Numbered from the stretch's first letter, positions 44,304-53,764 are shown. The stretch is 64,000 nucleotides of DNA from Paraburkholderia nodosa (GCF_001718195.1 NZ_MCNV01000010.1:1-64000); one strand, 5' to 3'. Made by a program: numbers and translations. Notes: a model not told the origin generated them from the letters alone.

Positions 44304-45425
44304 TTACGCCTTGATACCGAATCCCTCCACATACCCCACCGCGTCCTCCCCGTCCCAAACGCGTCCATCGACGAACGGCGCGGTGGCCGTCCCGGCCGGC
44401 CGCGCGATTCCCATCGCCGCCGCCGCTTGCCCGTACAGCGCGGTCTGGTTCAAGCCGCGCGCGATCTCGCGATAGTCGCTTCGGCGCGCGAGCATGCCCC
44501 ATCGTTCGAACTGCGTCAGAAACCATACGCCTTCGGATTCGTGCGGATAGTTCACGCGGCCTTCCTCGAAGAACTTCATGCCTGGCGTGTGCGATGCCGG
44601 GTCCGCTTCGAGCCGTGCCGCGATCAGCGCGGCGTCCACCCCCAGCATCTCCGGGCGCGCGAGCCATTGCGCAATCTCGCGTCGATTGCCTTCGCCGTCC
44701 AGCCAGCGGCACGCTTCGAGCATCGTCTGTACGAGCGCGCGCGCCGTGTTCGGATGGCGCACCACGAAATCGCGCCGGCAGGCGAGCACCTTCTCGGGAT
44801 GATCCGGCCAGATCGCCCCGCTCGCGATGATCGTGCGTCCTACGCCGCGCTGCTGCGCGAGCCCAGGCCACGGCTCGCCCACGCACAGGCCGTCGAGGCG
44901 ATCTTCGGCGAGCGCGGCCACCATCTGCGGCGGCGGGATCACCACGCTCTCGATGTCGCGCAGCGGATGCACGCCTTGCGAAGCGAGCCAGTAGTACAGC
45001 CACATCGCGTGCGTGCCGGTGGGGAAGGTCTGCGCGAACACGGGCTTGCGCGCGAGCGTGGCGAGCGCGCGCGGCAGCGAGCCGTGTTCGGCGAGCGCAT
45101 CTGAGAGACGGTTCGAGAGCGTAATGGCCTGGCCGTTGCGGTTGAGCACCATCAGCACGGCCATGTCGGTCTGCGGGCCGCCCAGGCCGAGCTGCACGCC
45201 ATACACGAGGCCGTAGAGCGAATGCGCGGCGTCGAGCTCACCGGACAGCAGCTTGTCGCGCAGCGCCGCCCACGAGGGCTGGCGCGAGAGCTCGAGCGTG
45301 AGGCCGTGCGCGTGGCCGAACTCCAGCAGCTTCGCGGCGACAAGCGGCGCGGCGTCGGCGAGCGGCACGAAGCCGATCTTCAGATGGGTTTTCTCGGGCG
45401 CGGCGAGGGTAGGGGTGGCGTTCAT
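44304..45425 (-). CDS. nasS: NasS-like nitrate/nitrite sensor (NrtA/CmpA family)
   Basis: 373 aa. The sequence follows the periplasmic-binding-protein fold of NrtA/CmpA (IGFVPLADAAPLVAAKLLEF, NRNGQAITLSNRLSDALAEH, GLCVGEPW) but has no signal peptide. That is the mark of NasS, the cytoplasmic sensor that holds NasT inactive without nitrate. It lies 19 bases downstream of the NasT gene on the same strand, the standard nasT-nasS pair. No nitrate reductase genes are in the window. Confidence 0.9.
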   Translation of the reverse strand: MNATPTLAAPEKTHLKIGFVPLADAAPLVAAKLLEFGHAHGLTLELSRQPSWAALRDKLLSGELDAAHSLYGLVYGVQLGLGGPQTDMAVLMVLNRNGQAITLSNRLSDALAEHGSLPRALATLARKPVFAQTFPTGTHAMWLYYWLASQGVHPLRDIESVVIPPPQMVAALAEDRLDGLCVGEPWPGLAQQRGVGRTIIASGAIWPDHPEKVLACRRDFVVRHPNTARALVQTMLEACRWLDGEGNRREIAQWLARPEMLGVDAALIAARLEADPASHTPGMKFFEEGRVNYPHESEGVWFLTQFERWGMLARRSDYREIARGLNQTALYGQAAAAMGIARPAGTATAPFVDGRVWDGEDAVGYVEGFGIKA

Positions 45426-45444
45426 GGGCGAGCTTCGTTCCTGC

Positions 45445-46029
45445 TCAATCGGGTCGTTCCTGCGCTTGCGCGAGCGCGACGATCTGGCGGGCGACTTCGG
45501 CGAGCTTCACGCTCTCGTTCATCGCGCGTTTGCGCAGCGCCGCGTAGGCCGCGGGTTCGGTCAGCTTCTGTTGCTCCATCAGGATGCGCTTCGCGCGGTC
45601 GATCAGCTTGCGCTCGGCCAGTTCGTTTTCGGCCTGCGTGAGACGCTCGCGCAACTGCGCTTCCTGTGCAAAGCGCGCGAGCGCGACTTCGAGGATCGGC
45701 GCAAGGCGCTCGCTCGCGAGCCCTTCCACGAGATAGGCGGTCACACCCGCATTCACGGCCGAGCGGATCAGCTGCTGGTTGGCATCGTGGCTGAACATCA
45801 GCACCGGGCGCGGCGCGGTGGCGTTCATCACCGCGAGTTGTTCGAGCGTATCGCGCGAGGGCGACTCGGTGTCGATGATGATGACGTCGGGCCGCTCGCG
45901 CTCGACGACGCGATGCAGCGCCTGCGGCGTGGCGGGCTCGGCGAGCATGTCGTAGCCGAGCTTGGCGAGCGCGTCGCGCAGGTCGCCGATAGGCTTGTCG
46001 GTGTCGGTTACGAGCAGTACGCGCAGCAT
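45445..46029 (-). CDS. nasT: NasT-like ANTAR antitermination regulator
   Basis: 194 aa. N-terminal pseudo-receiver (RVLLVTDTDKPIGDLRDALA, then DVIIIDTESPSRDTLEQLAV). C-terminal ANTAR RNA-binding domain: ERKLIDRAKRILMEQQKLTE, then AYAALRKRAMNESVKLAEVA. ANTAR proteins bind paired hexaloop hairpins in leader RNA and stop termination. Start ATG 46029 with no nearby alternative. First gene of the pair with nasS; divergent from the SulP gene. Confidence 0.92.
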   Translation of the reverse strand: MLRVLLVTDTDKPIGDLRDALAKLGYDMLAEPATPQALHRVVERERPDVIIIDTESPSRDTLEQLAVMNATAPRPVLMFSHDANQQLIRSAVNAGVTAYLVEGLASERLAPILEVALARFAQEAQLRERLTQAENELAERKLIDRAKRILMEQQKLTEPAAYAALRKRAMNESVKLAEVARQIVALAQAQERPD

Positions 46030-46434
46030 GAGGATTCGGTGGTCGTCGGCATGACGTCTTCGACGGTTAATCGGTGCATTGCGCGCCATCGCTGGGCGCG
46101 CATGAGGGTTCAGCAAGGTGCGTGCCAGTTTGTCCGTTGGCCGCGAAGCCATGCCCGTTGGGGTTTTGGGCGCGCCGCGCAAAAACTCGGCGCGCGATGT
46201 GTTGTGCACCGCAGCAGTGCGATGGGCGATACGGCGCACCCAGTTGGCGCAGTGGTCGCGGGCGATGCCCGAAAAAGTGCCGGAGGGCAGCATGAGTCCG
46301 CGCTCAGGACTCCGGCGTCAAGACACGCGGACGCGGCGTCTTTTGTGACACGCATATTTCACCTATTCTTTTTAGCGCACGCCGTCGGCTCCACGATTCC
46401 CAGCGCCAGCATTCTCACGACAATTAACCGGCCA
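46030..46434. other. Divergent intergenic region nasT / SulP, with hairpins
   Basis: About 405 bases with no supported gene. Hairpin arms GAGTCC (46294-46299) and GGACTC (46307-46312) are followed by an AAGAC/GTCTT stem with a short T-run near 46319-46346, reading toward the SulP gene. These could be a leader attenuator, but ANTAR hexaloops were not identified. Confidence 0.4.
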
Positions 46435-48207
46435 ATGGAAATGGAAAGACCTGCTTCCCCCAACGCACAGCCCACCAGTGCCAGCGCAAGCCAGCCCTGG
46501 TTGCGCTGGCTGCCCGGCGTGACGTTGTTGAAGACTTATCAACGCGCCTGGTTGCTCAACGATCTCACTGCGGGACTCGTGCTGACTACCATGCTCGTGC
46601 CGGTCGGCATTGCCTACGCGGCGGCGTCCGGTGTGCCGGGTGTATACGGTCTCTATGCCACGATCATTCCGCTGCTGGCCTACGCCATTTTCGGGCCCAG
46701 CCGCATTCTCGTGCTAGGCCCCGACTCCGCGCTTGCCGCGCCGATACTCGCCGTGGTGGTGCAGGTAGCGGGCGGCGACCCCGCACGCGCCATCGGCGTG
46801 GCGAGCATGATGGCGATCGTTTCCGGGCTCGTCTGCGTGGTCATGGGGCTGTTGCGCCTCGGCTTCATCACGGAGCTGCTGTCCAAGCCCATTCGTTACG
46901 GCTACATGAACGGCATTGCGCTCGCCGTGCTCATTAGCCAGTTGCCGAAGCTCTTCGCCATCTCCATCGACGAGCAGGGGCCGATGAGAGACCTGCTCAG
47001 CCTCGCCCAGGGTGTCGCGCGCGGCGAGGCGAACTGGTACAGCTTCGCCGTGGGCGCGGGAAGCCTCGTGCTGATCCTCGCGCTCAAGCGCTTCGATAAA
47101 GTGCCCGGCATCCTGATTGCCGTGATCGTGGCCACGCTCTCGGTCAGTCTCTTTCATCTCGACACCGTGGGCGTGAAAGTGCTGGGCACGATTCCCCAGG
47201 GTTTGCCTGGACTCTCGCTGCCATGGGTCGCCAACGCGGACCTGGTCAAGATCGTGCTGGGCGGCGCGGCCGTCGCGTTGATCGCTTTCGCCGATACGAG
47301 CGTGCTCTCGCGTACCTATGCAGCGCGCTTTCATGCGCGCGTCGACCCGAACCAGGAGATGGTGGGCCTCGGCGTGGCGAACTTCGCGGCCGGCTTGTTC
47401 CAGGGCTTTCCGATCAGCAGCAGCGCCTCGCGCACGCCGGTTGCCGAAGCCGCGGGCGCCCGCACGCAGCTAACCGGCGTAGTCGGCGCGCTCGCCGTGG
47501 CGGCGCTGCTTATGGTCGCGCCCAATCTGTTGCGCTATTTGCCCAATAGCGCGCTCGCCGCCGTGGTGATTGCCGCCGCGCTCGGCCTCTTCGAAATCGC
47601 GGATCTCAAACGCATCTACCGGATTCAGCAGTGGGAGTTCTGGCTGTCGATCGGTTGCTTCGTGGCAGTCGCGGTCTTCGGGGCGATTCCCGGCATTGGA
47701 CTTGCCGTCCTGATCGCCGTGATCGAATTCCTCTGGGACGGCTGGCGGCCCCATTTCGCAGTGCTCGGCCGTGTGGAGGGCGTGCGCGGCTATCACGACA
47801 TCGAGCGCTATCCCGAAGCGGTGCGCACGCCGGGACTCGTGCTGTTTCGCTGGGACGCGCCGCTGTTTTTCGCGAATGCCGAATTGTTTCAGCAGCGCCT
47901 GATGGAGGCGGTGGAAGCGTCGCCCACGCCGGTGCGCCGGGTCGTGGTGGCGGCGGAGCCCGTGACGAGTGTGGACGTCACGTCCGCCGACATGCTGCGC
48001 GAACTGACTCATACGTTGCGCGAGCGCGGCATCGCGCTGCATTTCGCTGAGATGAAGGACCCGGTGCGCGACAAGCTCAAGCGCTTCGATTTGCTCGAAG
48101 ACATCGGTCCGGAGCGCTTCGATCCGACCGTGAGCAGTGCTGTCGATCGCTATGTCGACGAGACCGGCCTCGCGAAGGACGAGGCCGGGCCGCAAACGGG
48201 ACGGTAG
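46435..48207 (+). CDS. SulP-family anion permease with STAS domain
   Basis: 590 aa. About 11-12 membrane segments (for example DLTAGLVLTTMLVPVGIAYA, then PGVYGLYATIIPLLAYAIFG) match the SulP core with the PxGIAYA and GPxSxL-type motifs (LGPDSALAAP). A cytoplasmic STAS domain occupies about residues 450-570 (GLVLFRWDAPLFFANAELF, then SVDVTSADMLRELTHTLRER). SulP proteins move sulfate, bicarbonate, dicarboxylates or chloride; the anion is not decided by sequence. Divergent from nasT. Start ATG 46435 lacks a strong ribosome site. Confidence 0.92.
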   Translation: MEMERPASPNAQPTSASASQPWLRWLPGVTLLKTYQRAWLLNDLTAGLVLTTMLVPVGIAYAAASGVPGVYGLYATIIPLLAYAIFGPSRILVLGPDSALAAPILAVVVQVAGGDPARAIGVASMMAIVSGLVCVVMGLLRLGFITELLSKPIRYGYMNGIALAVLISQLPKLFAISIDEQGPMRDLLSLAQGVARGEANWYSFAVGAGSLVLILALKRFDKVPGILIAVIVATLSVSLFHLDTVGVKVLGTIPQGLPGLSLPWVANADLVKIVLGGAAVALIAFADTSVLSRTYAARFHARVDPNQEMVGLGVANFAAGLFQGFPISSSASRTPVAEAAGARTQLTGVVGALAVAALLMVAPNLLRYLPNSALAAVVIAAALGLFEIADLKRIYRIQQWEFWLSIGCFVAVAVFGAIPGIGLAVLIAVIEFLWDGWRPHFAVLGRVEGVRGYHDIERYPEAVRTPGLVLFRWDAPLFFANAELFQQRLMEAVEASPTPVRRVVVAAEPVTSVDVTSADMLRELTHTLRERGIALHFAEMKDPVRDKLKRFDLLEDIGPERFDPTVSSAVDRYVDETGLAKDEAGPQTGR

Positions 48208-48216
48208 TGAAAAGCC

Positions 48217-48246
48217 GATGCGGTGCCAGCCTCCCAGCGCCGCATC
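48217..48246. terminator. Weak hairpin between SulP and alcohol dehydrogenase genes
   Basis: GATGCGG (48217-48223) can pair with CCGCATC (48240-48246), 16 bases apart, between convergent genes. There is no T-run, so terminator function is uncertain. Confidence 0.35.
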
Positions 48247-48271
48247 GCACCGCACTTCGCCTCGATGCGCG

Positions 48272-49291
48272 TCAGGCGCCGGGCTTGAGCACCACGCGAA
48301 AGCGCGCCTTGCCGCTCATCATCCGTTCATAGGCTTCTGCCGCGCGCGACAGCGGATATTCTTCGATCATCGGCTTCACCCCCGAGAGCGCGCTGAATGC
48401 CAGGGTATCCTGAGAATCGGCGGCGGTGCCCGAGGGCCAGCCCTGCACTGAGTGGCGGCCCATGATGAACTGCGTGATCGGCACTTCCACGGGCTCCTCC
48501 GATACGCCGATCATGATCAGCTTGCCGTTCAGGCCGAGCCCGCCCAGCGCAGCGCTCATGGCTTTGCCGCTCGTGGCCGTGGCGAGGATCACGCGCGCGC
48601 CGCCCAGCGCGAGCAAGGCTTGCGCGACGTCCTGCGAGGAACTGTCGATGTAGTGATGCGCGCCGAGCTGTTTCGCGAGCGGCGCCTTGTCCTGCCCGCG
48701 CGCGATGGCGACGGTGACGAAGCCCATTTTGCGGGCGTACTGCACGCCGAGATGGCCGAGACCGCCTATGCCGAGAATCGCCACGACATCGCCCGCGCGT
48801 GCGCCGCTGTTGCGCAGCGCGTTGAAGGTGGTGATGCCCGCGCACAGGAGCGGCGCGGCGTCGACGTCGGAGAGGTCGTCGGGCATGCGTGCAAGCGCTT
48901 CCTGCGGCGCCACCATGTAGTCGGCATAGCCGCCGTCGTAGCTGATGCCGGGAATCTGCCCGTTCTTGCAGAGCACGAAGTCGCCGTGACGGCAGTGTTC
49001 GCAATGGCCGCAGTGTCCGCCGTGCCAGCCCACGCCGATGCGCTGCCCAACCTTCCATTCGTCGACGCGCGGGCCAAGCTTTTCGATCACGCCTGCGATC
49101 TCGTGGCCGGGCACGCGAGGGAACTGCAGGCCGGGCCACTGGCCTTCCTTCGTGAGGGAATCGCTATGGCAGATCCCGCAGGCCTGCACCTTGACGAGGA
49201 CGTGTCCCTCGGGCGGCTCGGGAATATCGCGCTCGACCAGTTCGAGAGGGGCGCCGGGTTTTGCTACCTGCACTACGTGCATCTTTGGCAT
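48272..49291 (-). CDS. Zinc-dependent alcohol dehydrogenase (AdhA-like)
   Basis: 339 aa from the ATG at 49291, which has AGGAG nine bases upstream. Catalytic zinc: CGICHSDS, GHEIAGVIE. Structural zinc: CGHCEHCRHGDFVLC. NAD-binding GIGGLGHLGVQYARKMGF. Typical MDR alcohol dehydrogenase of the AdhP/ADH-like group oxidising primary alcohols with NAD. Single gene, with a LysR gene upstream on the same strand. Confidence 0.92.
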   Translation of the reverse strand: MPKMHVVQVAKPGAPLELVERDIPEPPEGHVLVKVQACGICHSDSLTKEGQWPGLQFPRVPGHEIAGVIEKLGPRVDEWKVGQRIGVGWHGGHCGHCEHCRHGDFVLCKNGQIPGISYDGGYADYMVAPQEALARMPDDLSDVDAAPLLCAGITTFNALRNSGARAGDVVAILGIGGLGHLGVQYARKMGFVTVAIARGQDKAPLAKQLGAHHYIDSSSQDVAQALLALGGARVILATATSGKAMSAALGGLGLNGKLIMIGVSEEPVEVPITQFIMGRHSVQGWPSGTAADSQDTLAFSALSGVKPMIEEYPLSRAAEAYERMMSGKARFRVVLKPGA

Positions 49292-49441
49292 CGTCTGCTC
49301 CTGGGAAAGAGAGGTTTGCACCGGTGATGTCGTGGCGACGTATGGCTACTGCGACATTGTAGGACGATGGTGCGAGCGCTTCGCGCTGCGCGGCGTAGGG
49401 GATGTTTGTTAGCGTTCGGCGTTTGTGAATGCTTTGCGGCA

Positions 49442-50410
49442 TCAGCTTTCTATTCGCGACCCTGCGCGTTTTGCATCAGCTTTTACGCGGACTTTTCCAT
49501 CGCCCGCCGTGCGGCTCTTCATATGGTCGATGAACGCGCGCAGTTTCGGCATGACCTGCCGGCGGTCCGGATAGCAGAGAAACACCCCGGGCCTCATCGG
49601 CGCGTAGGCCGCCAGCACCTCGATCAGTTCACCCGATCTCAACCCGGCAGCGGCCAGCGGCTCGGGTACCTGGGCGAGGCCCAGTCCTTCTAACGCAGCG
49701 CCCAGCACGGTGGGAAAGTCACTGGCGATGAGGGGGCCGGATACGGCGATCTCGATCGGCTCGTCTTCGTCGTTGAAGGACCATAGGGCGAGCGCGCCGT
49801 TGGACCGCCGCCATCGCAAGCAGGCATGCTGGCGCAGGTCGTTCGGGTGAGCGGGCGGGCTTGACCCGGCGAAGTAGCCCGGGCTGCCGACGACGATGAG
49901 ACGGAACGGCGGCGTCATCGGCACCGCGACCATATCGGGAGCAACGAGATGACCCTGCCGGACAGCGGCGTCGAAGCCTTCGGCAGCAAGGTCGGTCACC
50001 TCCTTGCTCGCAGCAAGCTCCACCTCGACCTCGGGATAAGCCTTGCAGAACGACGTGACCAGCTCAAGCAGAGTGGGGATCACCGCGCGCGGCGCGGAGA
50101 GGCGCAGCAATCCCGCCGGTCGCTGGCCGAGTCCACGCGCCAGCTCACTGGCGGCGACCAGCTCCTCGAAGGCGGGCTTGGCGCGCGCAAAAAACTGTTC
50201 GCCGGCTTCGGTCAAGCCGACACTGCGCGAGTTGCGGATGAAGAGCGCTGCGCCAATGCGCGCTTCGAGTACACGTACTGTCTGGCTGATAGCCGAGGGC
50301 GTCACACCGAGCTCCGCGGCCGCCTTGCGAAAACTGCGATGCCGGGCAACGCTCAGGAACACTTCCACGCCGTCCAGCGCGCCCTGCCTGACTGTGAAGT
50401 TCTGCTTCAT
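49442..50410 (-). CDS. LysR-family regulator
   Basis: 322 aa. HTH: VEVFLSVARHRSFRKAAAEL, then PSAISQTVRVLEARIGAALF, followed by a normal effector domain (LLRLSAPRAVIPTLLELVTS). Divergent from the small monooxygenase/isomerase-like gene at 50582; LysR regulators often control the divergent gene. A C-terminal extension (RVKADAKRAGSRIES) is charged and probably disordered. Start ATG 50410. Confidence 0.9.
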   Translation of the reverse strand: MKQNFTVRQGALDGVEVFLSVARHRSFRKAAAELGVTPSAISQTVRVLEARIGAALFIRNSRSVGLTEAGEQFFARAKPAFEELVAASELARGLGQRPAGLLRLSAPRAVIPTLLELVTSFCKAYPEVEVELAASKEVTDLAAEGFDAAVRQGHLVAPDMVAVPMTPPFRLIVVGSPGYFAGSSPPAHPNDLRQHACLRWRRSNGALALWSFNDEDEPIEIAVSGPLIASDFPTVLGAALEGLGLAQVPEPLAAAGLRSGELIEVLAAYAPMRPGVFLCYPDRRQVMPKLRAFIDHMKSRTAGDGKVRVKADAKRAGSRIES

Positions 50411-50581
50411 GGCCCGTCAACAATGTGATGGATAGCCGCGTGCGAATAGCGATGATACCTTGGCACCAGCCATTGGTCCGGAGCATCAGCGGCTCGCACC
50501 ACAGTCACTGGACGCTGAATGGAACGCCTTCTTCTTAATTCGACCATCGCCTCTGTGCTGGTCGCTTCTGCTGGAGTTTCC

Positions 50582-50920
50582 ATGTCGCAAACCATGCCTA
50601 TGCCTGCCACGCCAACCACGAAGATTCTGGCGATCGGCACTTTTCCGCCGGGAACGGACATGCAACTTGTCCAACACACGCTTCCGACCGAAGTGCGCGA
50701 GACGGCGCAGCTTTACCTCGAGGGCAAGATTGATCAGTGGTATTCACTGCAAGACCAGGCCGGGGTGGCATTCATCCTGAACGTAACGGACGTCGACCAA
50801 GCGCATGAAATGCTCGAGGCACTGCCCTTGGGGAAAGCGCATTTGATGACGTTCTCGCTCTTCCCAATAGGCCCGCTGAAGCCATTGAGCAAGCTTTTGA
50901 ATTCGCCTGCCCCCCAGTAG
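50582..50920 (+). CDS. Muconolactone-isomerase-like dimeric alpha/beta-barrel protein
   Basis: 112 aa from the ATG at 50582, which has GGAG five bases upstream. An in-frame ATG at 50519 would add a hydrophobic, signal-like segment (MERLLLNSTIASVLVASAG). The fold pattern TKILAIGTFPPGTDMQLVQH, then GVAFILNVTDVDQAHEMLEA and PIGPLKPLSKLL resembles small muconolactone-isomerase and YCII-type proteins. Reaction unknown. Divergent from LysR 49442. Confidence 0.7.
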   Translation: MSQTMPMPATPTTKILAIGTFPPGTDMQLVQHTLPTEVRETAQLYLEGKIDQWYSLQDQAGVAFILNVTDVDQAHEMLEALPLGKAHLMTFSLFPIGPLKPLSKLLNSPAPQ

Positions 50921-50988
50921 CAGGCACTGGAGCGTCCGGAGCATGCTGGCTTGCATCGCATATCAACGTTTTGAAACCCCTTTCAATC

Positions 50989-51130
50989 ATGACTGGAAAC
51001 GCCTTCTTCTCGACCAACCTGCTGCTTGGCTGCACAGCGTACTTCGTCGGCACCGCGAGTGCCGGGCCGAGCAACGCTTTGGGCGACGGTCGCAGCGCTG
51101 TCGTATTCGGGATCGCCGGGATCAAACTCC
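50989..51130 (+). pseudogene. Possible LysE-family gene remnant
   Basis: After the ATG at 50989 the frame reads FFSTNLLLGCTAYFVGTASA, then GPSN, a pattern like the first helix and the (S/T)PGPSN motif of LysE/RhtB exporters. The following residues do not continue the fold. It is probably a degenerate 5' fragment next to the LysR gene 51206. The match is short, so other explanations remain. Confidence 0.35.
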
Positions 51131-51205
51131 TGGCGACGCGTTTCTATTCCGGTTTCAGACTTCGCTTTCGCGTTGAACTGACGTTCGCTCTTCGGGGCGC
51201 GCCGG

Positions 51206-52105
51206 CTACTCACGCAACGTTGCGAGGGGAAGTCTGGCAACCAGTTCGTCGAATACGACACGGACTCGCCTCGACACCGGGCCGCGTTGGGGACGGTAGA
51301 CGTATAGCTTCCAGGGATCGGGATCGAGGCGAGGTAGAAGCCGGACGAGTTGACCTCGCTGAATGTAAGGCCGAATCAGATATTCGGTGCATTGGCTGAA
51401 GCCAATTCCGGCGCAAGCTGCTTCGACCTCCACGGAAGTATCGTTGGTTACGAATGCAGGTGCAGCCGGCTGGAAGTGGCGTTCGCCGCGGAACATCCAT
51501 GGCCACGGACGACCGCTTGCGGGGTCGATCAGGCACGTCACAGGCAGTGCTTCGAGGTCCTTCAAGTTCTTCGGTTCTCCCAACCGCGCGATCAATGCAG
51601 GCGACGCGACAGTCCACACCGGTAGTGGACCGATAGCGCGCGCGACAAACCGGTTGTCGCCAATTGCGCCCACACGCACGCCCAGGTCGATCTGCTCGTC
51701 CACGACGGCCGAGGGGGCATCCGAGAGTCTGAGATCGGCAATCAGACCGGAATGGCGGGCCATCAATTCCATCAAAATCGGCTGTACATAGTAGCGGCCC
51801 AAGGCTGACGGCGCGGTAATGCGCACAACGCCCATTGCGTCGTCGCTCATGCTTGCCTGGCCGAACAGACCGTCGACGCCTGCTAGCGCGGCCTGCGCGC
51901 GTGCGACGAACGACTGGCCGAAGGTCGTGATCTGCACGCGTCGCGTATTGCGATGGAACAGGGTTTCCCTCAGTTGCTCCTCCAGCTCACGCACCGCGCG
52001 CGTGACCACTTGCGGCGAAACGCCGAGTCGCGCGGCGGCTTCGCGAAAGCTCGTACACGACGAGGCGGCCAGGAAGATCCTCAGGAGATCAAGGCGATTG
52101 AGCAT
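51206..52105 (-). CDS. LysR-family regulator (divergent from SDR)
   Basis: 299 aa. HTH: LLRIFLAASSCTSFREAAAR, then PQVVTRAVRELEEQLRETLF, NRNTRRVQIT-like wing. Effector domain follows (GVVRITAPSALGRYYVQPIL). Start ATG 52105. Divergent from the SDR at 52295, with a perfect AATTCC/GGAATT inverted repeat in the gap, so it probably controls that SDR and itself. Confidence 0.9.
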   Translation of the reverse strand: MLNRLDLLRIFLAASSCTSFREAAARLGVSPQVVTRAVRELEEQLRETLFHRNTRRVQITTFGQSFVARAQAALAGVDGLFGQASMSDDAMGVVRITAPSALGRYYVQPILMELMARHSGLIADLRLSDAPSAVVDEQIDLGVRVGAIGDNRFVARAIGPLPVWTVASPALIARLGEPKNLKDLEALPVTCLIDPASGRPWPWMFRGERHFQPAAPAFVTNDTSVEVEAACAGIGFSQCTEYLIRPYIQRGQLVRLLPRLDPDPWKLYVYRPQRGPVSRRVRVVFDELVARLPLATLRE

Positions 52106-52146
52106 GATTGTTCCTGCGCTGAGAATGACGAGTCATTGTCGTTGAA

Positions 52147-52165
52147 AATTCCCAAATCAGGAATT
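52147..52165. promoter_or_regulatory. Candidate LysR operator
   Basis: AATTCC (52147-52152) and GGAATT (52160-52165) are perfect inverted arms with a seven-base spacer (T-N11-A type) in the gap between LysR 52105 and SDR 52295. Confidence 0.6.
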
Positions 52166-52294
52166 GTGAAAGCGCGATTATTCCATTCACCTTCGAGGGC
52201 TGGGTATCCATACTTCGTTCCAGGCGTGAGGCAATGTAGCCGTGACAAGCGCGCCAGACCCTGCGCAATATCCACTGGAACCAAGGACGACATC

Positions 52295-53071
52295 ATGAAC
52301 ACGATCAGCACACAACGGCAGCTCGAAGGCAAGATTGCACTCGTGACCGGCGCAAGCTCCGGTATCGGCCGCGCTTCGGCCGTCGAACTCGCCCGCCGCG
52401 GCGCAAAGGTCGTCGTGGCGGCCCGCCGCAAGGACGAACTCGACCAGCTCGTGCAGCAGATTTCGGGCGAGGGTGGCGAAGCGTCGACTTTCGTGGCGGA
52501 CGTTTCGAAAGAAGTCGACATCGAGCGTCTCGTCGATTACACGGTGCAGACCTACGGGCGCCTTGACATCGCCTTCAACAATGCGGGAACCGAGGGCGTA
52601 TTCGCGCCGCTCATCGAACAGGATTCCGAAAGATTCGACATGGTCTTCGACCTGAACGTGCGCGGCGTGCTGAACGCGATGAAATACGAAGCGCAGGTCA
52701 TGCTCGAGCAAGGCGCGGGCAGCATCATCAACAACGCCTCGATGGGCGGGCTGATCGGTTTCGCGAACGCGTCGGTGTATATCGCGAGCAAGCACGCGGT
52801 AGTCGGCATGACCAAATCGGCGTCGATCGAATGGTTCCGCCAAGGCATACGCGTAAACGCACTGTGCCCGGGGTTGATCGAGACGCCGTTCCATCATCGC
52901 GGCATCTGGCCATCGGCCGAAGTGCAGCAGCAGTTCGCCGCCGGCACGCCCGCTGGCCGCTGGGGCACCGCGCAGGAGATGGCGACGATCGTGGCGTTCC
53001 TCGCCTCCGACGACTCGAGCTACGTTTCAGGCCACGCTCTGGTGGCCGACGGCGGCTACTCGGTCGCCTGA
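52295..53071 (+). CDS. SDR-family oxidoreductase
   Basis: 258 aa. Cofactor motif GKIALVTGASSGIGRASAVE, AARRKDEL, NNAGTEGVF, catalytic Ser in INNASMGGLIG and YIASKHAVVGM (Tyr-x-x-x-Lys). C-terminal SSYVSGHALVADGGYSVA is typical of classical SDRs. Substrate unknown. Start ATG 52295 with AAGGA upstream. Its 3' end overlaps the convergent TetR gene by 16 bases. Confidence 0.93.
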   Translation: MNTISTQRQLEGKIALVTGASSGIGRASAVELARRGAKVVVAARRKDELDQLVQQISGEGGEASTFVADVSKEVDIERLVDYTVQTYGRLDIAFNNAGTEGVFAPLIEQDSERFDMVFDLNVRGVLNAMKYEAQVMLEQGAGSIINNASMGGLIGFANASVYIASKHAVVGMTKSASIEWFRQGIRVNALCPGLIETPFHHRGIWPSAEVQQQFAAGTPAGRWGTAQEMATIVAFLASDDSSYVSGHALVADGGYSVA

Positions 53072-53688
53072 CCGGTGGAGCGGGTGCGTTTGCGAGGCTT
53101 GACCAGTCTTTCGACCGCATCCTCGGTCACCTGCTTGAACAGCTCGACGTTCGCATACGCCCGCGCAGCGAGCATGGCGCCGTAGACCAGCGAGACGAGC
53201 GTGGCCGCTTCGGCGTGAACCGACGAATCCAGTTTGAGGAGATCGCCCTTCACGCCGGCTTCGAGCACCCGCTCGAGCCACGCCGTCAGGTGATCGAAGA
53301 ACGTCTTCACCCCTTGAGCCACTTCTTCGGGCAGCGAAGGCAGTTCGGCGCCCAGCATGCCCGCGACACAGAACGGAGCCGTGTCGTCGGCAATGCAGCG
53401 CTCCCAATGGCCGATGTAGGCGCGCAACTGTGCGATGGCGTCCGCGCCGCTCGCCTCCAGCGCCGCCACATCGGCGTCGAGCGCTTCCTGCCACGCGTCC
53501 AGCACCGCCACCACGAGATCGGTCTTGGCGGGGAAATGGTGGTGAATGCTGGCCTTGCGAATGTCGATCGCATCCGCGATGTCGGCATAGCTGAAGCCGT
53601 TGTAGCCGCGCCGCATGATGAGCTGCCGTCCCGCCGCAATGATCCTGTCGGCCGTCAGTTCGCCGCTTACTGTCATTTTGCCTACCAT
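53056..53688 (-). CDS. TetR-family regulator
   Basis: 210 aa. HTH at ADRIIAAGRQLIMRRGYNGF, then YADIADAIDIRKASIHHHFP, the standard TetR HTH. The ligand domain is helical (VLDAWQEALDADVAALEASG). ATG at 53688 or 53676 are both possible; the latter has a TAGG site. Divergent from the secreted hydrolase at 53845. Two inverted repeats lie in the gap. Confidence 0.9.
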   Translation of the reverse strand: MVGKMTVSGELTADRIIAAGRQLIMRRGYNGFSYADIADAIDIRKASIHHHFPAKTDLVVAVLDAWQEALDADVAALEASGADAIAQLRAYIGHWERCIADDTAPFCVAGMLGAELPSLPEEVAQGVKTFFDHLTAWLERVLEAGVKGDLLKLDSSVHAEAATLVSLVYGAMLAARAYANVELFKQVTEDAVERLVKPRKRTRSTGQATE

Positions 53689-53691
53689 CTA

Positions 53692-53709
53692 GTCGGTTGA
53701 ATTACCGAC
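53692..53709. promoter_or_regulatory. Candidate TetR operator next to the TetR start
   Basis: GTCGGT (53692-53697) and ACCGAC (53704-53709) are perfect inverted arms, six bases apart, ending four bases before the TetR start codon. Likely autoregulatory. Confidence 0.55.
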
Positions 53710-53764
53710 AGCTTACGCGGAGCGGGAACCCATTGCCACCCCCAAGTCGCCTGCAAAATTTTTC

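Noticed and set aside
50971..51399. A 142-codon frame as an intact gene
   Set aside because: Only its start resembles a LysE exporter; the rest runs antisense into the LysR gene. It is kept only as a possible remnant.
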